NCBI GenBank assembly: GCA_025927655.1
Contig: JAICKY010000009.1
Span: forward strand, 1-32,317
Source of the DNA: Candidatus Saccharimonadota bacterium
GTDB taxonomy: Bacteria; Patescibacteriota; Saccharimonadia; Saccharimonadales; UBA4665
Reading direction: 5' to 3'
Length of the DNA stretch: 32,317 bases
Shown one piece after another: positions 19,748-27,825 of the stretch. A program made the position numbers and the translations under genes. The notes beneath the pieces are model-generated. The model did not search any database. It was not told the DNA's origin and saw nothing but the letters and a program-made list of their open reading frames with translations. The stretch's first letter is position 1, and the number at the start of each line of letters is the position of its first letter.

Positions 19748-19860
19748 GCGTCTTTGAGTGCAGTTTGAGATGAAAATCGGGGACCGTAAGCGAGCCGTAC
19801 TAAAAGTACGGCGAGCGCGGACTGGAACGATTCGTTCAAAATGTGCCAAATGGGTAGCCG
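19748..19860. repeat. Imperfect palindrome with a perfect 8-bp core (GCCGTACT-AAA-AGTACGGC) between dnaX and dnaB
   Basis: Core 19794-19801 / 19805-19812; flanks continue imperfectly complementary. Confidence 0.55.
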
Positions 19861-19863
19861 CTG

Positions 19864-21399
19864 TCATGATTCTAGCAGTTCGGCCCCACCGAAGATATTG
19901 CTTATGCTAGTGACATCCGGTTTTTCAGCGGGCGCAGGCTCGGCTTCGGCGGTAACGCAGACGATTTCTACGGGTTGCCCGTACAGGCGTTCGATAACAT
20001 CTGCAAAGATTTTGCGGTTTCTGACTTCGTTGAGTCTTTTCTGGTGAAAGGCAAATTTTAGGCTGAGCGTCAGCGTGTGCCCGTCGAATTCGGTGTGAGC
20101 CATGCGGGCAATGCCGTACAGCGTGTTGTATTGTTTTTTAATCTCGTCGAGTGTTTGTCCCCAAAGCTCGGTTATGTCGGTGAGAGCGGTGGCGGTACTG
20201 GCTGTGGCTCCGGCAGGGGCGGTCACTTCTGAATTTGATGCTTCCGGGGCGGGGTCTTTGGCTGTATCCGGGGCGGCGGGTCCGGCGTCGTTAGCAGGAG
20301 GTTTGGGCGCGTTAGGAATTGCAACTGGCACGGGCGGAGCTTTTTCGGTAATGGCCGCAGGCTTAGGTGGCTCCACTGGTCCCGGCGAGGTTTTTGGCGC
20401 TTTGGTATGCAGGGGTGATATAGCGGGCTGAACAGGCATGGCTGCGGCTGGCAGCGCCGACTGGAGCAATACAATTTCGAGCAGTTGTTTTGGGCTGCGG
20501 GCTGCCGGCACGTCCAGGAGCTTCTGCAGCAGTTCCAGGCTCGCGTGCGGATCGGCCGCGCTGCCAGCTAGAACGGCTTCGCGAAGAGTGGCGCTCAGCT
20601 GGCGCGAAACCATGGCCGGCTCGAAACCCGATGCGTACAATTCGGCCAGGGTGCTGACGATATCGGCACTGCTGGCTTGTGCGACTGCGCTGGCGAGCCG
20701 GGTAATGTATTGGTCTGGCGCCAGACCTAAAATGCGCTCGACATCGGTCTTGGTAATGTGATCGGCACTGCTGCTGGCTTGGTCGAGCAAGCTGATGCTA
20801 TCGCGAAAACTGCCTTCGCCGTGTTGTGCAATGAGCGCCAGGGCGTCGTCGTCTATGTGTAACTTTTCGCCTTTGGCGATTTCACGCAGGTGGGCCACAA
20901 CCTGATCCTGAGGGACGGGGCGCAAGCTGTACCGCTGGGTGCGGCTAATAATGGTCTCGGGCAGTTTGTGTGCTTCTGTGGTAGCCAATATAAACACCAC
21001 ATGTGCCGGTGGCTCCTCGAGCGTTTTAAGCAGCGCGTTAAACGCTTCTTTGGTGAGCATGTGTACTTCGTCGATGATGTACACTTTGTATTTGGCGTGG
21101 GCTGGCGCGGTATTTACGCGATCGCGCAGGTCGCGTATTTCGTCGATGCGACGGTTGCTGGCGGCATCGATTTCGATAACATCCAGATGGGCTTCGTCGT
21201 CATACGGCAAGCCATTGATTTCGTGCGCCAAGATGCGGGCGATGGATGTTTTACCAGTACCTCGAGGCCCGCTTAGCAGGTATGCGTGGCTAATACGCCC
21301 TGCCTTCAGTGCGTTTTTGAGCGTGGTCGTGACGTGTTCTTGCCCGACCACCTCGTCCAGCGATTTCGACCGGTATTTCCGGTAGAGTGCTTGCCCCAT
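19864..21399 (-). CDS. dnaX: DNA polymerase III subunit gamma/tau
   Basis: QALYRKYRSKSLDEVVGQEHV, SGPRGTGKTSIARILA, VIEIDAASNRRIDEIRDLRD, YIIDEVHMLTKEAFNALLKTLEEPP; Pro/Ala-rich linker and C-terminal domain. Confidence 0.96.
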   Translation of the reverse strand: MGQALYRKYRSKSLDEVVGQEHVTTTLKNALKAGRISHAYLLSGPRGTGKTSIARILAHEINGLPYDDEAHLDVIEIDAASNRRIDEIRDLRDRVNTAPAHAKYKVYIIDEVHMLTKEAFNALLKTLEEPPAHVVFILATTEAHKLPETIISRTQRYSLRPVPQDQVVAHLREIAKGEKLHIDDDALALIAQHGEGSFRDSISLLDQASSSADHITKTDVERILGLAPDQYITRLASAVAQASSADIVSTLAELYASGFEPAMVSRQLSATLREAVLAGSAADPHASLELLQKLLDVPAARSPKQLLEIVLLQSALPAAAMPVQPAISPLHTKAPKTSPGPVEPPKPAAITEKAPPVPVAIPNAPKPPANDAGPAAPDTAKDPAPEASNSEVTAPAGATASTATALTDITELWGQTLDEIKKQYNTLYGIARMAHTEFDGHTLTLSLKFAFHQKRLNEVRNRKIFADVIERLYGQPVEIVCVTAEAEPAPAEKPDVTSISNIFGGAELLES

Positions 21400-21409
21400 A
21401 GTTACACCT

Positions 21410-21415
21410 ATTATA
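21410..21415 (-). promoter_or_regulatory. -10 box TATAAT 10 nt upstream of the dnaX ATG
   Basis: Minus strand: TATAATaggtgtaactATG. Confidence 0.5.
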
Positions 21416-21446
21416 CGCGTTTAGGGAACGGCGGTCTGCTGTAAAA

Positions 21447-22031
21447 TTAGCTGTTCGCGCTCTGAAGTACGAGCTTTTTATAATCTGCCGCACACAAGGC
21501 TTCGTATTCGATATTGTCTTGATCTTCGATAGCTATCTGGCTGCCTTCATTCACGAATACACCATTCAATTTACGGCCGTTTAAAACGGCTTTTTTGCCG
21601 CATCGGCACACGGTTCTTAGCTCTTGCAGCTCATGAGCCAGCTCTAGAAGCCGGGTGGAACCGGGAAATCCGTGAGTCTGGAAATCGGTACGCAGACCGT
21701 AGGCAATCACCGGTACATCTGCGTCTACCGCGAACCAAAAGAGTTCTTCGACCTGTTCTGGGGTCAAAAACTGAGCTTCGTCAACCAGCACACAACTAAC
21801 TTTTGGTTGAGCGGACAATAGCACATCTATAGAATCATCGGGGTGGACTAGCACATCCACCTTGCGTTCGATGCCAAGCCGCGAGATGACGGCATCTTCT
21901 CCTTTAGTGTCGACAGCTGGTTTTAGGACCAGTGCCTTCATACCGCGCTCTTCATAGTTATATGCGGTCTGGATAAGCGCTGTTGTTTTGCCGCTGTTCA
22001 TCACGCTATACCGGAAATATAGTTTTGCCAC
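21447..22031 (-). CDS. tdk: Thymidine kinase
   Basis: RYSVMNSGKTTALIQTAYNYEERG, VLVDEAQFLTPEQVEEL, VIAYGLRTDFQTHGFPGS; GTG start with aggagg RBS. Confidence 0.92.
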   Translation of the reverse strand: MAKLYFRYSVMNSGKTTALIQTAYNYEERGMKALVLKPAVDTKGEDAVISRLGIERKVDVLVHPDDSIDVLLSAQPKVSCVLVDEAQFLTPEQVEELFWFAVDADVPVIAYGLRTDFQTHGFPGSTRLLELAHELQELRTVCRCGKKAVLNGRKLNGVFVNEGSQIAIEDQDNIEYEALCAADYKKLVLQSANS

Positions 22032-22141
22032 GTACTCCTCCTAATTGTTTCTAGTATAGCAAATGGCTCTAGGGCCATACGTTTAGTAGTAAGTGTAGCT
22101 TCGCGGGCGTAAAAAACCAACGGTGCACTATTCGTGTTAGT

Positions 22142-22651
22142 TTATAGTGCGGCTTCGAGTGCTGCCCACTCGGCGGTAGAGTCATCTTCCGGAACGTTCA
22201 CGCTTACCTGGTCGCCTGGTTTTGCCTTGAAGTAGGTAACGCTGGCGAGCAGTACACGGAAATCACGCGTTCCCACGCTGACAAAGTAATGCCCACCTTC
22301 GAGTTTGAGCTGGCCAACCACCTGTTTGCGTGGAATAGGACCGATCTGCTTGTATAAAAATGCGCCGTCATCGGCAATGGTGAGCTTTAGGATGTCGCCC
22401 TGCACTAGCTTGGATTTGCTGGCGTAGTTAGCAGGTACGGGGTAAGTTTTGCTGTCGCTGCCGACCATGTTTTGGCCGTCGAAGACACCCTCTATAACTT
22501 TGCCCAGTACGTCATCGGTAGCTATAGCCTGTACTTTTTCGTCGTCTCCGACCAGGCTAACGAGTAATTCGTTAGCTGCGGCCAAATTAGTCTCGGCCTC
22601 TTGTATAAGTGCCCGGAGTCGTTTAACTTGCTTTTCTGGTACATCTGCCAT
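22142..22651 (-). CDS. Conserved-looking hypothetical protein, N-terminal coiled-coil
   Basis: 169-aa ORF with helical N-terminus and beta-rich C-terminus; no recognised family. Confidence 0.6.
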   Translation of the reverse strand: MADVPEKQVKRLRALIQEAETNLAAANELLVSLVGDDEKVQAIATDDVLGKVIEGVFDGQNMVGSDSKTYPVPANYASKSKLVQGDILKLTIADDGAFLYKQIGPIPRKQVVGQLKLEGGHYFVSVGTRDFRVLLASVTYFKAKPGDQVSVNVPEDDSTAEWAALEAAL

Positions 22652-22779
22652 AATTTTGTCTCGTTTTCTATCTCACCTACCGTATTTATCTAAGTATGCT
22701 CCACACCTTACCCTAACCGTACCATACTACAATTCGCAAGTCAAAGCTATATGACTACCGCAGAAACCTGTGGATAAAT

Positions 22780-22809
22780 CAACACCTCCGTAAAACTACG
22801 GAGGTGTTG
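22780..22809 (-). terminator. Strong hairpin downstream of rplL, probable operon terminator
   Basis: CAACACCTCCGTA-AAAC-TACGGAGGTGTTG, perfect 13-bp stem; weak T-rich tail on the minus strand (ATTTAT). Confidence 0.65.
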
Positions 22810-22874
22810 AACAACTGAGTCGTACTAGACCAGTTTTACTCTAGGAGTACTCCGCAAGCGGAGGACGCTTGAGT

Positions 22875-22897
22875 GGTAGAACTAAACTAGTTCTACC
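22875..22897 (-). other. 10-bp perfect hairpin overlapping the rplL stop codon
   Basis: GGTAGAACTA-AAC-TAGTTCTACC. Confidence 0.55.
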
Positions 22898-23259
22898 GTA
22901 GCGCCAGCTTCTTCCAAAGCTTTCTTGGCGCTTTCAGCGGCATCCTTAGCAGCCTTTTCCAGGACTACCTTTGGTGCGCCATCGACGAGAGCCTTAGCTT
23001 CGCCCAGACCCAAGCCAGTCAGGTCCTTAACAGCCTTGATGACAGCAACTTTCTGAGCGCCTGCATCTTTCAGCATAACGTCGTATTCGCTCTTGCCTTC
23101 ATCAGCAGCAGCTTCACCAGCGGCAGCCGGGCCGGCAACAGCAACAGCTGCGGCAGCTGGCTCGATGCCGTATTCATCCTTCAGGATGGTCTTGAGTTCG
23201 TTTACTTCGAGGACAGTCAGCTTCGTAAGCTCTTCTGCCAATTTCTTAATATCAGCCAT
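22882..23259 (-). CDS. rplL: 50S ribosomal protein L7/L12
   Basis: [25 protein letters not shown]...[56 protein letters not shown]. Confidence 0.97.
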   Translation of the reverse strand: MADIKKLAEELTKLTVLEVNELKTILKDEYGIEPAAAAVAVAGPAAAGEAAADEGKSEYDVMLKDAGAQKVAVIKAVKDLTGLGLGEAKALVDGAPKVVLEKAAKDAAESAKKALEEAGATVELV

Positions 23260-23285
23260 TTTAAATTCTCCTTTAAGAATGGTTG

Positions 23286-23403
23286 CAACACATTTCTTTG
23301 GCGCATTTCGGGCGTTGGCCTGCGCTCATCGGCTCATGTACCTAAGTACGTTCAAGCCTCGAACTTGTCCAACACTCCAAGCTGCACTCAAACAAATGCG
23401 TTG
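23286..23403. repeat. ~118-bp imperfect palindrome between rplJ and rplL
   Basis: Outer arms caacacatttctttg (23286-23300) and caaacaaatgcgttg (23389-23403) complementary at 13/15; centre gtacctaagtac (23338-23349). Confidence 0.6.
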
Positions 23404-23442
23404 TCGTAGACTAGTTAATTGTTAAGCGGTTGTATCGCCTTC

Positions 23443-23967
23443 TTATGCTGTCGCTTTGGCTTCTACACCGTCGAGCAGCGCGTGCAGATTGCCGGAAAGC
23501 GCGTTGGTAACATCGTGTACAGGTGACAGTAATGTCGCAACAACTTGGGCAATGAGCTCGTTCTTGCTTGGCAGGTCAGCCAATGCCTTGACGTCATCGC
23601 TGCCGATAAATTTGCCTTCGCCGGTCAGGGCGCCTACGAACTCCAGTGTCGGGTTCTTCTTGGCAAAGGTGCTCAAAATCTGAGCAGGCGCGACTTCGTC
23701 GTCGGCGTTAAAGGCATACAGAAGCATGCCTTGCAGGCTGCTGGTATCAGCGTCTTTCAGTGTGTCGTTAGCCTGTACAGCTTTGATAACCAAGCGGTTT
23801 TTAACAACCTTTACCTTGGTACCGTTGCTGCGGGCATCGCGGCGCAATGTCTGCAAAGCTTTTACCGTTGTGCCCTGGTATTTGGCGACAACAGTCATTT
23901 TTGATGACTTTAGCAGGTCCGATACCTCGGTAACTACTGCGTCTTTTTCAGCTTTTTTTAATGCCAT
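23443..23967 (-). CDS. rplJ: 50S ribosomal protein L10
   Basis: MALKKAEKDAVVTEVSDLLKSSKMTVVAKYQGTTVKALQTLRRDARSNGTKVKVVKNRL; located upstream of rplL. Confidence 0.94.
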   Translation of the reverse strand: MALKKAEKDAVVTEVSDLLKSSKMTVVAKYQGTTVKALQTLRRDARSNGTKVKVVKNRLVIKAVQANDTLKDADTSSLQGMLLYAFNADDEVAPAQILSTFAKKNPTLEFVGALTGEGKFIGSDDVKALADLPSKNELIAQVVATLLSPVHDVTNALSGNLHALLDGVEAKATA

Positions 23968-24134
23968 ATGTAATATCCGGGTAATGGAGACAAACCTTGC
24001 GGTTTTTCTCATCGCACGGAGCGTCGGAATAAATCCGCCGACTCCGGCTGCTCTTTTCCCTTACCCCGGGTTGAGCTTTAGTTTATTTCCTCAGGATTCC
24101 ATCGACCTTTTATCCTGAGTGATCTGTTACAAAG

Positions 24135-24166
24135 AAAGAGCCTTTGGTGTGTACCAAAGGCTCTTT
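24135..24166 (-). other. 14-bp perfect hairpin in the rplJ leader; candidate attenuator or L10-leader element
   Basis: AAAGAGCCTTTGGT-GTGT-ACCAAAGGCTCTTT; on the minus strand followed by CTTTGTAAC. Confidence 0.6.
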
Positions 24167-24269
24167 ACAGTTTGAGTGCTCGAAAAACAAAAAGATTTCG
24201 TATGCCTCGGTGACAAATTAAGGTATAGATTGAATCTATAGTCCAGTCACTGTCTTTGGTAACTTGAAC

Positions 24270-24298
24270 AGTATAGCAAACAGAGGTGTTATCGTCAA
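24270..24298 (-). promoter_or_regulatory. Sigma70-like promoter of the rplJL operon
   Basis: Minus strand TTGACG-N17-TATACT, about 300 nt upstream of the rplJ ATG. Confidence 0.7.
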
Positions 24299-24302
24299 CA
24301 AA

Positions 24303-25139
24303 CTACAGGGTAATGAACTCACGGGTGGCAGCAAAGCCGCAGTATGTCTTTGTGCGATCCTCACGGTACGAACGTGGCCCTGTACCTAAGAATAATGGAT
24401 AGTATGCGTCACCGTTTCTAGGTGAGTATAACTCAAAATTTTTTACATCCAGGCCGGGGTCTTCTGATTTAGGAATGGGCCTTCCTACGGTGAAGACTTC
24501 GCGTACAAACGGCTCGTGCGGGGGTTTGCCCGTTATGAGCGCCTCGATAGTACGGATAGTCTCGTCAACTCCCTCATCGGTCAGCTCCATCTGATATTCT
24601 AGGGTGACTGCGCGGCCCAATGGCTCGCCAATGAGACAGTCTTGAGACACCTCCGGCGTCATAAGGAGAATACGATCAAGTACTGAAGCAGCCAAAATAT
24701 CTCGAACGGCACCGGTGTGTGCAAATCGTTGGTCAGCAATGGCTATTTTGCCAAAATTGGGGCTGACAGTGTTGTGGGGGTCTACCACATAGCGCGCACG
24801 TTCAATTGCCCGTAAGATATGTGCCGCCCGAGTCTGTTCATAAGTAGGCGTAGCGCCTACCTTCTGTGTGTCAAAACTCCGATTTAAGTCATTGTTGTTG
24901 AACCCTCTTGCAGGGTCATTCTGGGCGGTTATAGGATCTCCGCATATGTAATTTACGTATGGTGCTAAATCCGGACGTTCTGTATATAGCCTGTGAGCGA
25001 CCCGTGGAGCATGGGGCTCGTTAGTGTGGAGCCACGTGACGGCCACAGTAGGCTCGGATGTCATGATGACTTCTTCTACGGTTCCATTTAGAAAGTCACC
25101 GATCTCAGGTATTTGTTCAAGTTGTGTAATTCTTGTCAT
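24303..25139 (-). CDS. Succinylglutamate desuccinylase/aspartoacylase (AstE/AspA) family protein
   Basis: TWLHTNEPHAPRVAH, NNNDLNRSFD, YVVDPHNTVSPNFG match the GTHGNEP / DLNRxF / DLHNT motifs. Confidence 0.7.
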   Translation of the reverse strand: MTRITQLEQIPEIGDFLNGTVEEVIMTSEPTVAVTWLHTNEPHAPRVAHRLYTERPDLAPYVNYICGDPITAQNDPARGFNNNDLNRSFDTQKVGATPTYEQTRAAHILRAIERARYVVDPHNTVSPNFGKIAIADQRFAHTGAVRDILAASVLDRILLMTPEVSQDCLIGEPLGRAVTLEYQMELTDEGVDETIRTIEALITGKPPHEPFVREVFTVGRPIPKSEDPGLDVKNFELYSPRNGDAYYPLFLGTGPRSYREDRTKTYCGFAATREFITL

Positions 25140-25357
25140 TGCAATAAAGCTCTACTTAGTGTCAGAATCCCTCCCTCGGCTGCTAGGTGCAGGGTGCTTG
25201 CCCTGACGTATCTTTCCACTGTTGCCCTCCGCTACTCTATCTATACGGGGCGTTTTTCCGGCGATTTCGTTACTGTAATAATACTCACGGGTGGCTGGCA
25301 GGTCAAGCTGCGGCTTTTATCTGCATGAACCACTTTAGCCTGGTTGTCTGTAGTGCG

Positions 25358-27670
25358 TTATGTTTTGGACGGGGTCGGCTCAGTTGCCTTAGTCGTCTCT
25401 ACGAAAGACATAGCTTCGGCTAGTAACGGATGGACTTCGGTAATTTTGTCGTACATTTGCAGGGCGATCTTGCGGCAATCCTTGTCGCTCTCCGGTGCGG
25501 TATACAACTCCAACATTCGAAACGCTTCGCGTGCGTTTACCGTTACCTGCCAACGTACGTTGTGGCCGTGGAGGACGGCGTACTGAGCCAGCAGCGGGCC
25601 TTTGGCCGCTTGCAGGGCGCTGTACAGTTCCAGGCTTAAGTCAAAGCAGTGCTCGAATGATTCGGCTAGGCCCGCGTCTATCACTAGCTGCGGGACGTCG
25701 TAACCGAGCCGGGGGGTACATTCCTGTGATGATGGGTTGTCCACCATGTGATGGCGCTGTAACTCTTTGAATACCCCATATTTGGCTGTCAGGTCGAAGC
25801 TGTAGTGGATTTTTTCGAGCGGTCTTCCCGGCCGCTGGTATTTGCTGGGCCGGTCGCCCATGTATGCCGCGAAAACATCAAGCTTTTGCTGATATGACCA
25901 CTGGGAAACCTGCTGCAGGAGCGCTTCCAGTGGGAGATCGCTGTGGGGATAGAGCATGTCGGCTACGATATCGAGTTCGTTACGCGGCCAATATGCAGCT
26001 AATCCAACCGGCCCTGTAGCGGCTGTGTAGTTTGTTGGCAAAAGAGTATTCGCCAGATTTTTTACTGTTTCCCGGGTGGTTGTCCGGTATGTAAGGGCGG
26101 CTTTATTCTGGCCCGTTTCGGCGGTACCCTCCAGAAATACCGGAATAATTTTACGGGCTTCGATGAGAAGCGCTGCTCCAGCGGTCCGCAGTTCGGCTAG
26201 TTCGTCATTTTGCAGATGCAGGATAAGGTTTTCGAGCGCCTGTCCCGAAGCAAATATGCCGACCGTAGTTTTAGCTGCTAACGGCAACGCATCTTGCAAA
26301 ATGCTGCGCGCTTGGACGCTGGTGGCGCTTTGCCATGCAGCTCCCCGTCCCGATTTTGCCGCGGATGAATTTTTGCGAATGTATTCGGCCAGTGTGCCGA
26401 CCATACTGGCGTATGTGCCGAATATGTCATTCATGCTGCGGATGTACTGGCTCCGCACCTTGCCTGTAAGCTCGGCCGGTATGTAGAATTTGTAATTCCC
26501 GTTCGTATTTTTTTGGTCGAACTGGACATATGGGGCAGCCTGCTCTGTATATGATGCTAGCCGTCCCAATTCGAGACCCCTGGCCAGTAGCGCGCTGGCC
26601 CCTTCGGCAATAAAATGCCTGCCCGCCAATTGCTGCACAGCATCGTCACTGTAGGCATTGATTGTCTGGCTGAGTAGTTGCTGGTCGGTGGCCATCTTCT
26701 CTATTGAACCATCGAGTAGCATGGTGTGCATGTCGCTGTTGCTATGGCTGAGCCGGGCCATAGCGGCGGCGATAACAACCGGCGGCAAGGTGTTTGTGAA
26801 CCCATATATCGGGCTGTCGGCATTGGTGATGTACGTCGCTAGATCGGGCTTGGTAGTCTCCGCCGTACTTGTAGCTTTGCTTTCTGTCTCTTTGACTTCG
26901 GGATGGATAGCTGCCGGTGTTTCGGGCGCTGGTGCGTCAGCGGTAAGTACGGGCGGTTCTACAGCGGCCGCTTGTACGATTGGCTTGGTTGCCAGCACCT
27001 CGCCAACAGATTGGGGCTTTGACGCAGCGGTATCACCGGTGCGAAGCGCTAAGGTGCTGGTTACGTGCTGCCAGACGTGCTTAAACACGGTCTCGACGTC
27101 TTCATTGGCGTAGACTACGGGCAGGTTACGCTGCTTGGCTTCCCAGAGGTAGCCAGCACGGACTCGTTCCAGAAATGCCTCGTCCAGATTGTCAAAGCGT
27201 TCGGCATTAGAACGTACCCGGACGCGTTCTTTCAGGGTGCTGGCCGGCGCATCCAGGACAAGCATAAGATCTGGCTGCATATCACCAACGGCAAAATTTA
27301 TGATGTCGTTAATGGCGGTGTAGTCCGGCACGTCTCCCCGGCCGTAGTATTGAATGGCCAGCGTAGTAAGGTAGCTGCGGTCTACCAGGCAAATGACGCC
27401 GTTGGCCACCGCAGTACGGATAACCTCGAGTGATTGCGAGCGCGCAGCGTTGTACAGCAGTACCTCAGTGCGGGTACTCATGGGGTAGCGCGGGTCTTGG
27501 GTGAGTCTGCGAATCGCGCGGGCGGTCAGGTCGTTTTGACTGTCTGGCTCTCGCAGGATTTTTACCGGCAGCTGCGCGGCCTGAAGCTGGGCAGCAAGCA
27601 TTTGTACGATGGTGGTTTTGCCGACGCCCTCGGCCCCTTCGATGACGATATATTTACCCAAGACGCTCAT
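25358..27670 (-). CDS. Fusion protein: N-terminal thymidylate kinase plus two tandem ThyX-like domains
   Basis: Tmk: YIVIEGAEGVGKTTIVQML, DRSYLTTLAIQYYG. ThyX-like copy 1: GRHFIAEGASALLARGLELGRLASYTEQAAPYVQF. Copy 2: GVFKELQRHHMVDNPSSQECTPRLGY...WQVTVNAREAFRMLELYTAPESDKDCRKIALQMYDKI. Confidence 0.82.
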   Translation of the reverse strand: MSVLGKYIVIEGAEGVGKTTIVQMLAAQLQAAQLPVKILREPDSQNDLTARAIRRLTQDPRYPMSTRTEVLLYNAARSQSLEVIRTAVANGVICLVDRSYLTTLAIQYYGRGDVPDYTAINDIINFAVGDMQPDLMLVLDAPASTLKERVRVRSNAERFDNLDEAFLERVRAGYLWEAKQRNLPVVYANEDVETVFKHVWQHVTSTLALRTGDTAASKPQSVGEVLATKPIVQAAAVEPPVLTADAPAPETPAAIHPEVKETESKATSTAETTKPDLATYITNADSPIYGFTNTLPPVVIAAAMARLSHSNSDMHTMLLDGSIEKMATDQQLLSQTINAYSDDAVQQLAGRHFIAEGASALLARGLELGRLASYTEQAAPYVQFDQKNTNGNYKFYIPAELTGKVRSQYIRSMNDIFGTYASMVGTLAEYIRKNSSAAKSGRGAAWQSATSVQARSILQDALPLAAKTTVGIFASGQALENLILHLQNDELAELRTAGAALLIEARKIIPVFLEGTAETGQNKAALTYRTTTRETVKNLANTLLPTNYTAATGPVGLAAYWPRNELDIVADMLYPHSDLPLEALLQQVSQWSYQQKLDVFAAYMGDRPSKYQRPGRPLEKIHYSFDLTAKYGVFKELQRHHMVDNPSSQECTPRLGYDVPQLVIDAGLAESFEHCFDLSLELYSALQAAKGPLLAQYAVLHGHNVRWQVTVNAREAFRMLELYTAPESDKDCRKIALQMYDKITEVHPLLAEAMSFVETTKATEPTPSKT

Positions 27671-27825
27671 ACTACCTCACTTTCCCTGCTACGACAGACC
27701 AGATCACGCGTTCCGTAACCTTTTTGCTTGTCGCCATAGCTACTGCTATGCCTTCGCACAAGAAAAGTCGCGGCTCGCACGATCTGCCCCGTTTCACTTA
27801 CGGGAAATGAGCTACTATGAGCGTC
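27662..27825 (-). repeat. 164-nt imperfect palindrome between the dcd-like gene and tmk-thyX; would sequester the tmk-thyX RBS and start codon in mRNA
   Basis: Outer arms 27662-27686 and 27802-27825; middle arms 27700-27710 / 27776-27786; core CATAGC-TACT-GCTATG 27735-27750; all concentric. Confidence 0.8.

Noticed and set aside
20102-21385. Plus-strand ORFs opposite dnaX (109, 107, 128, 148 aa)
   Set aside because: Low-complexity shadow ORFs caused by GC-rich codons of dnaX.
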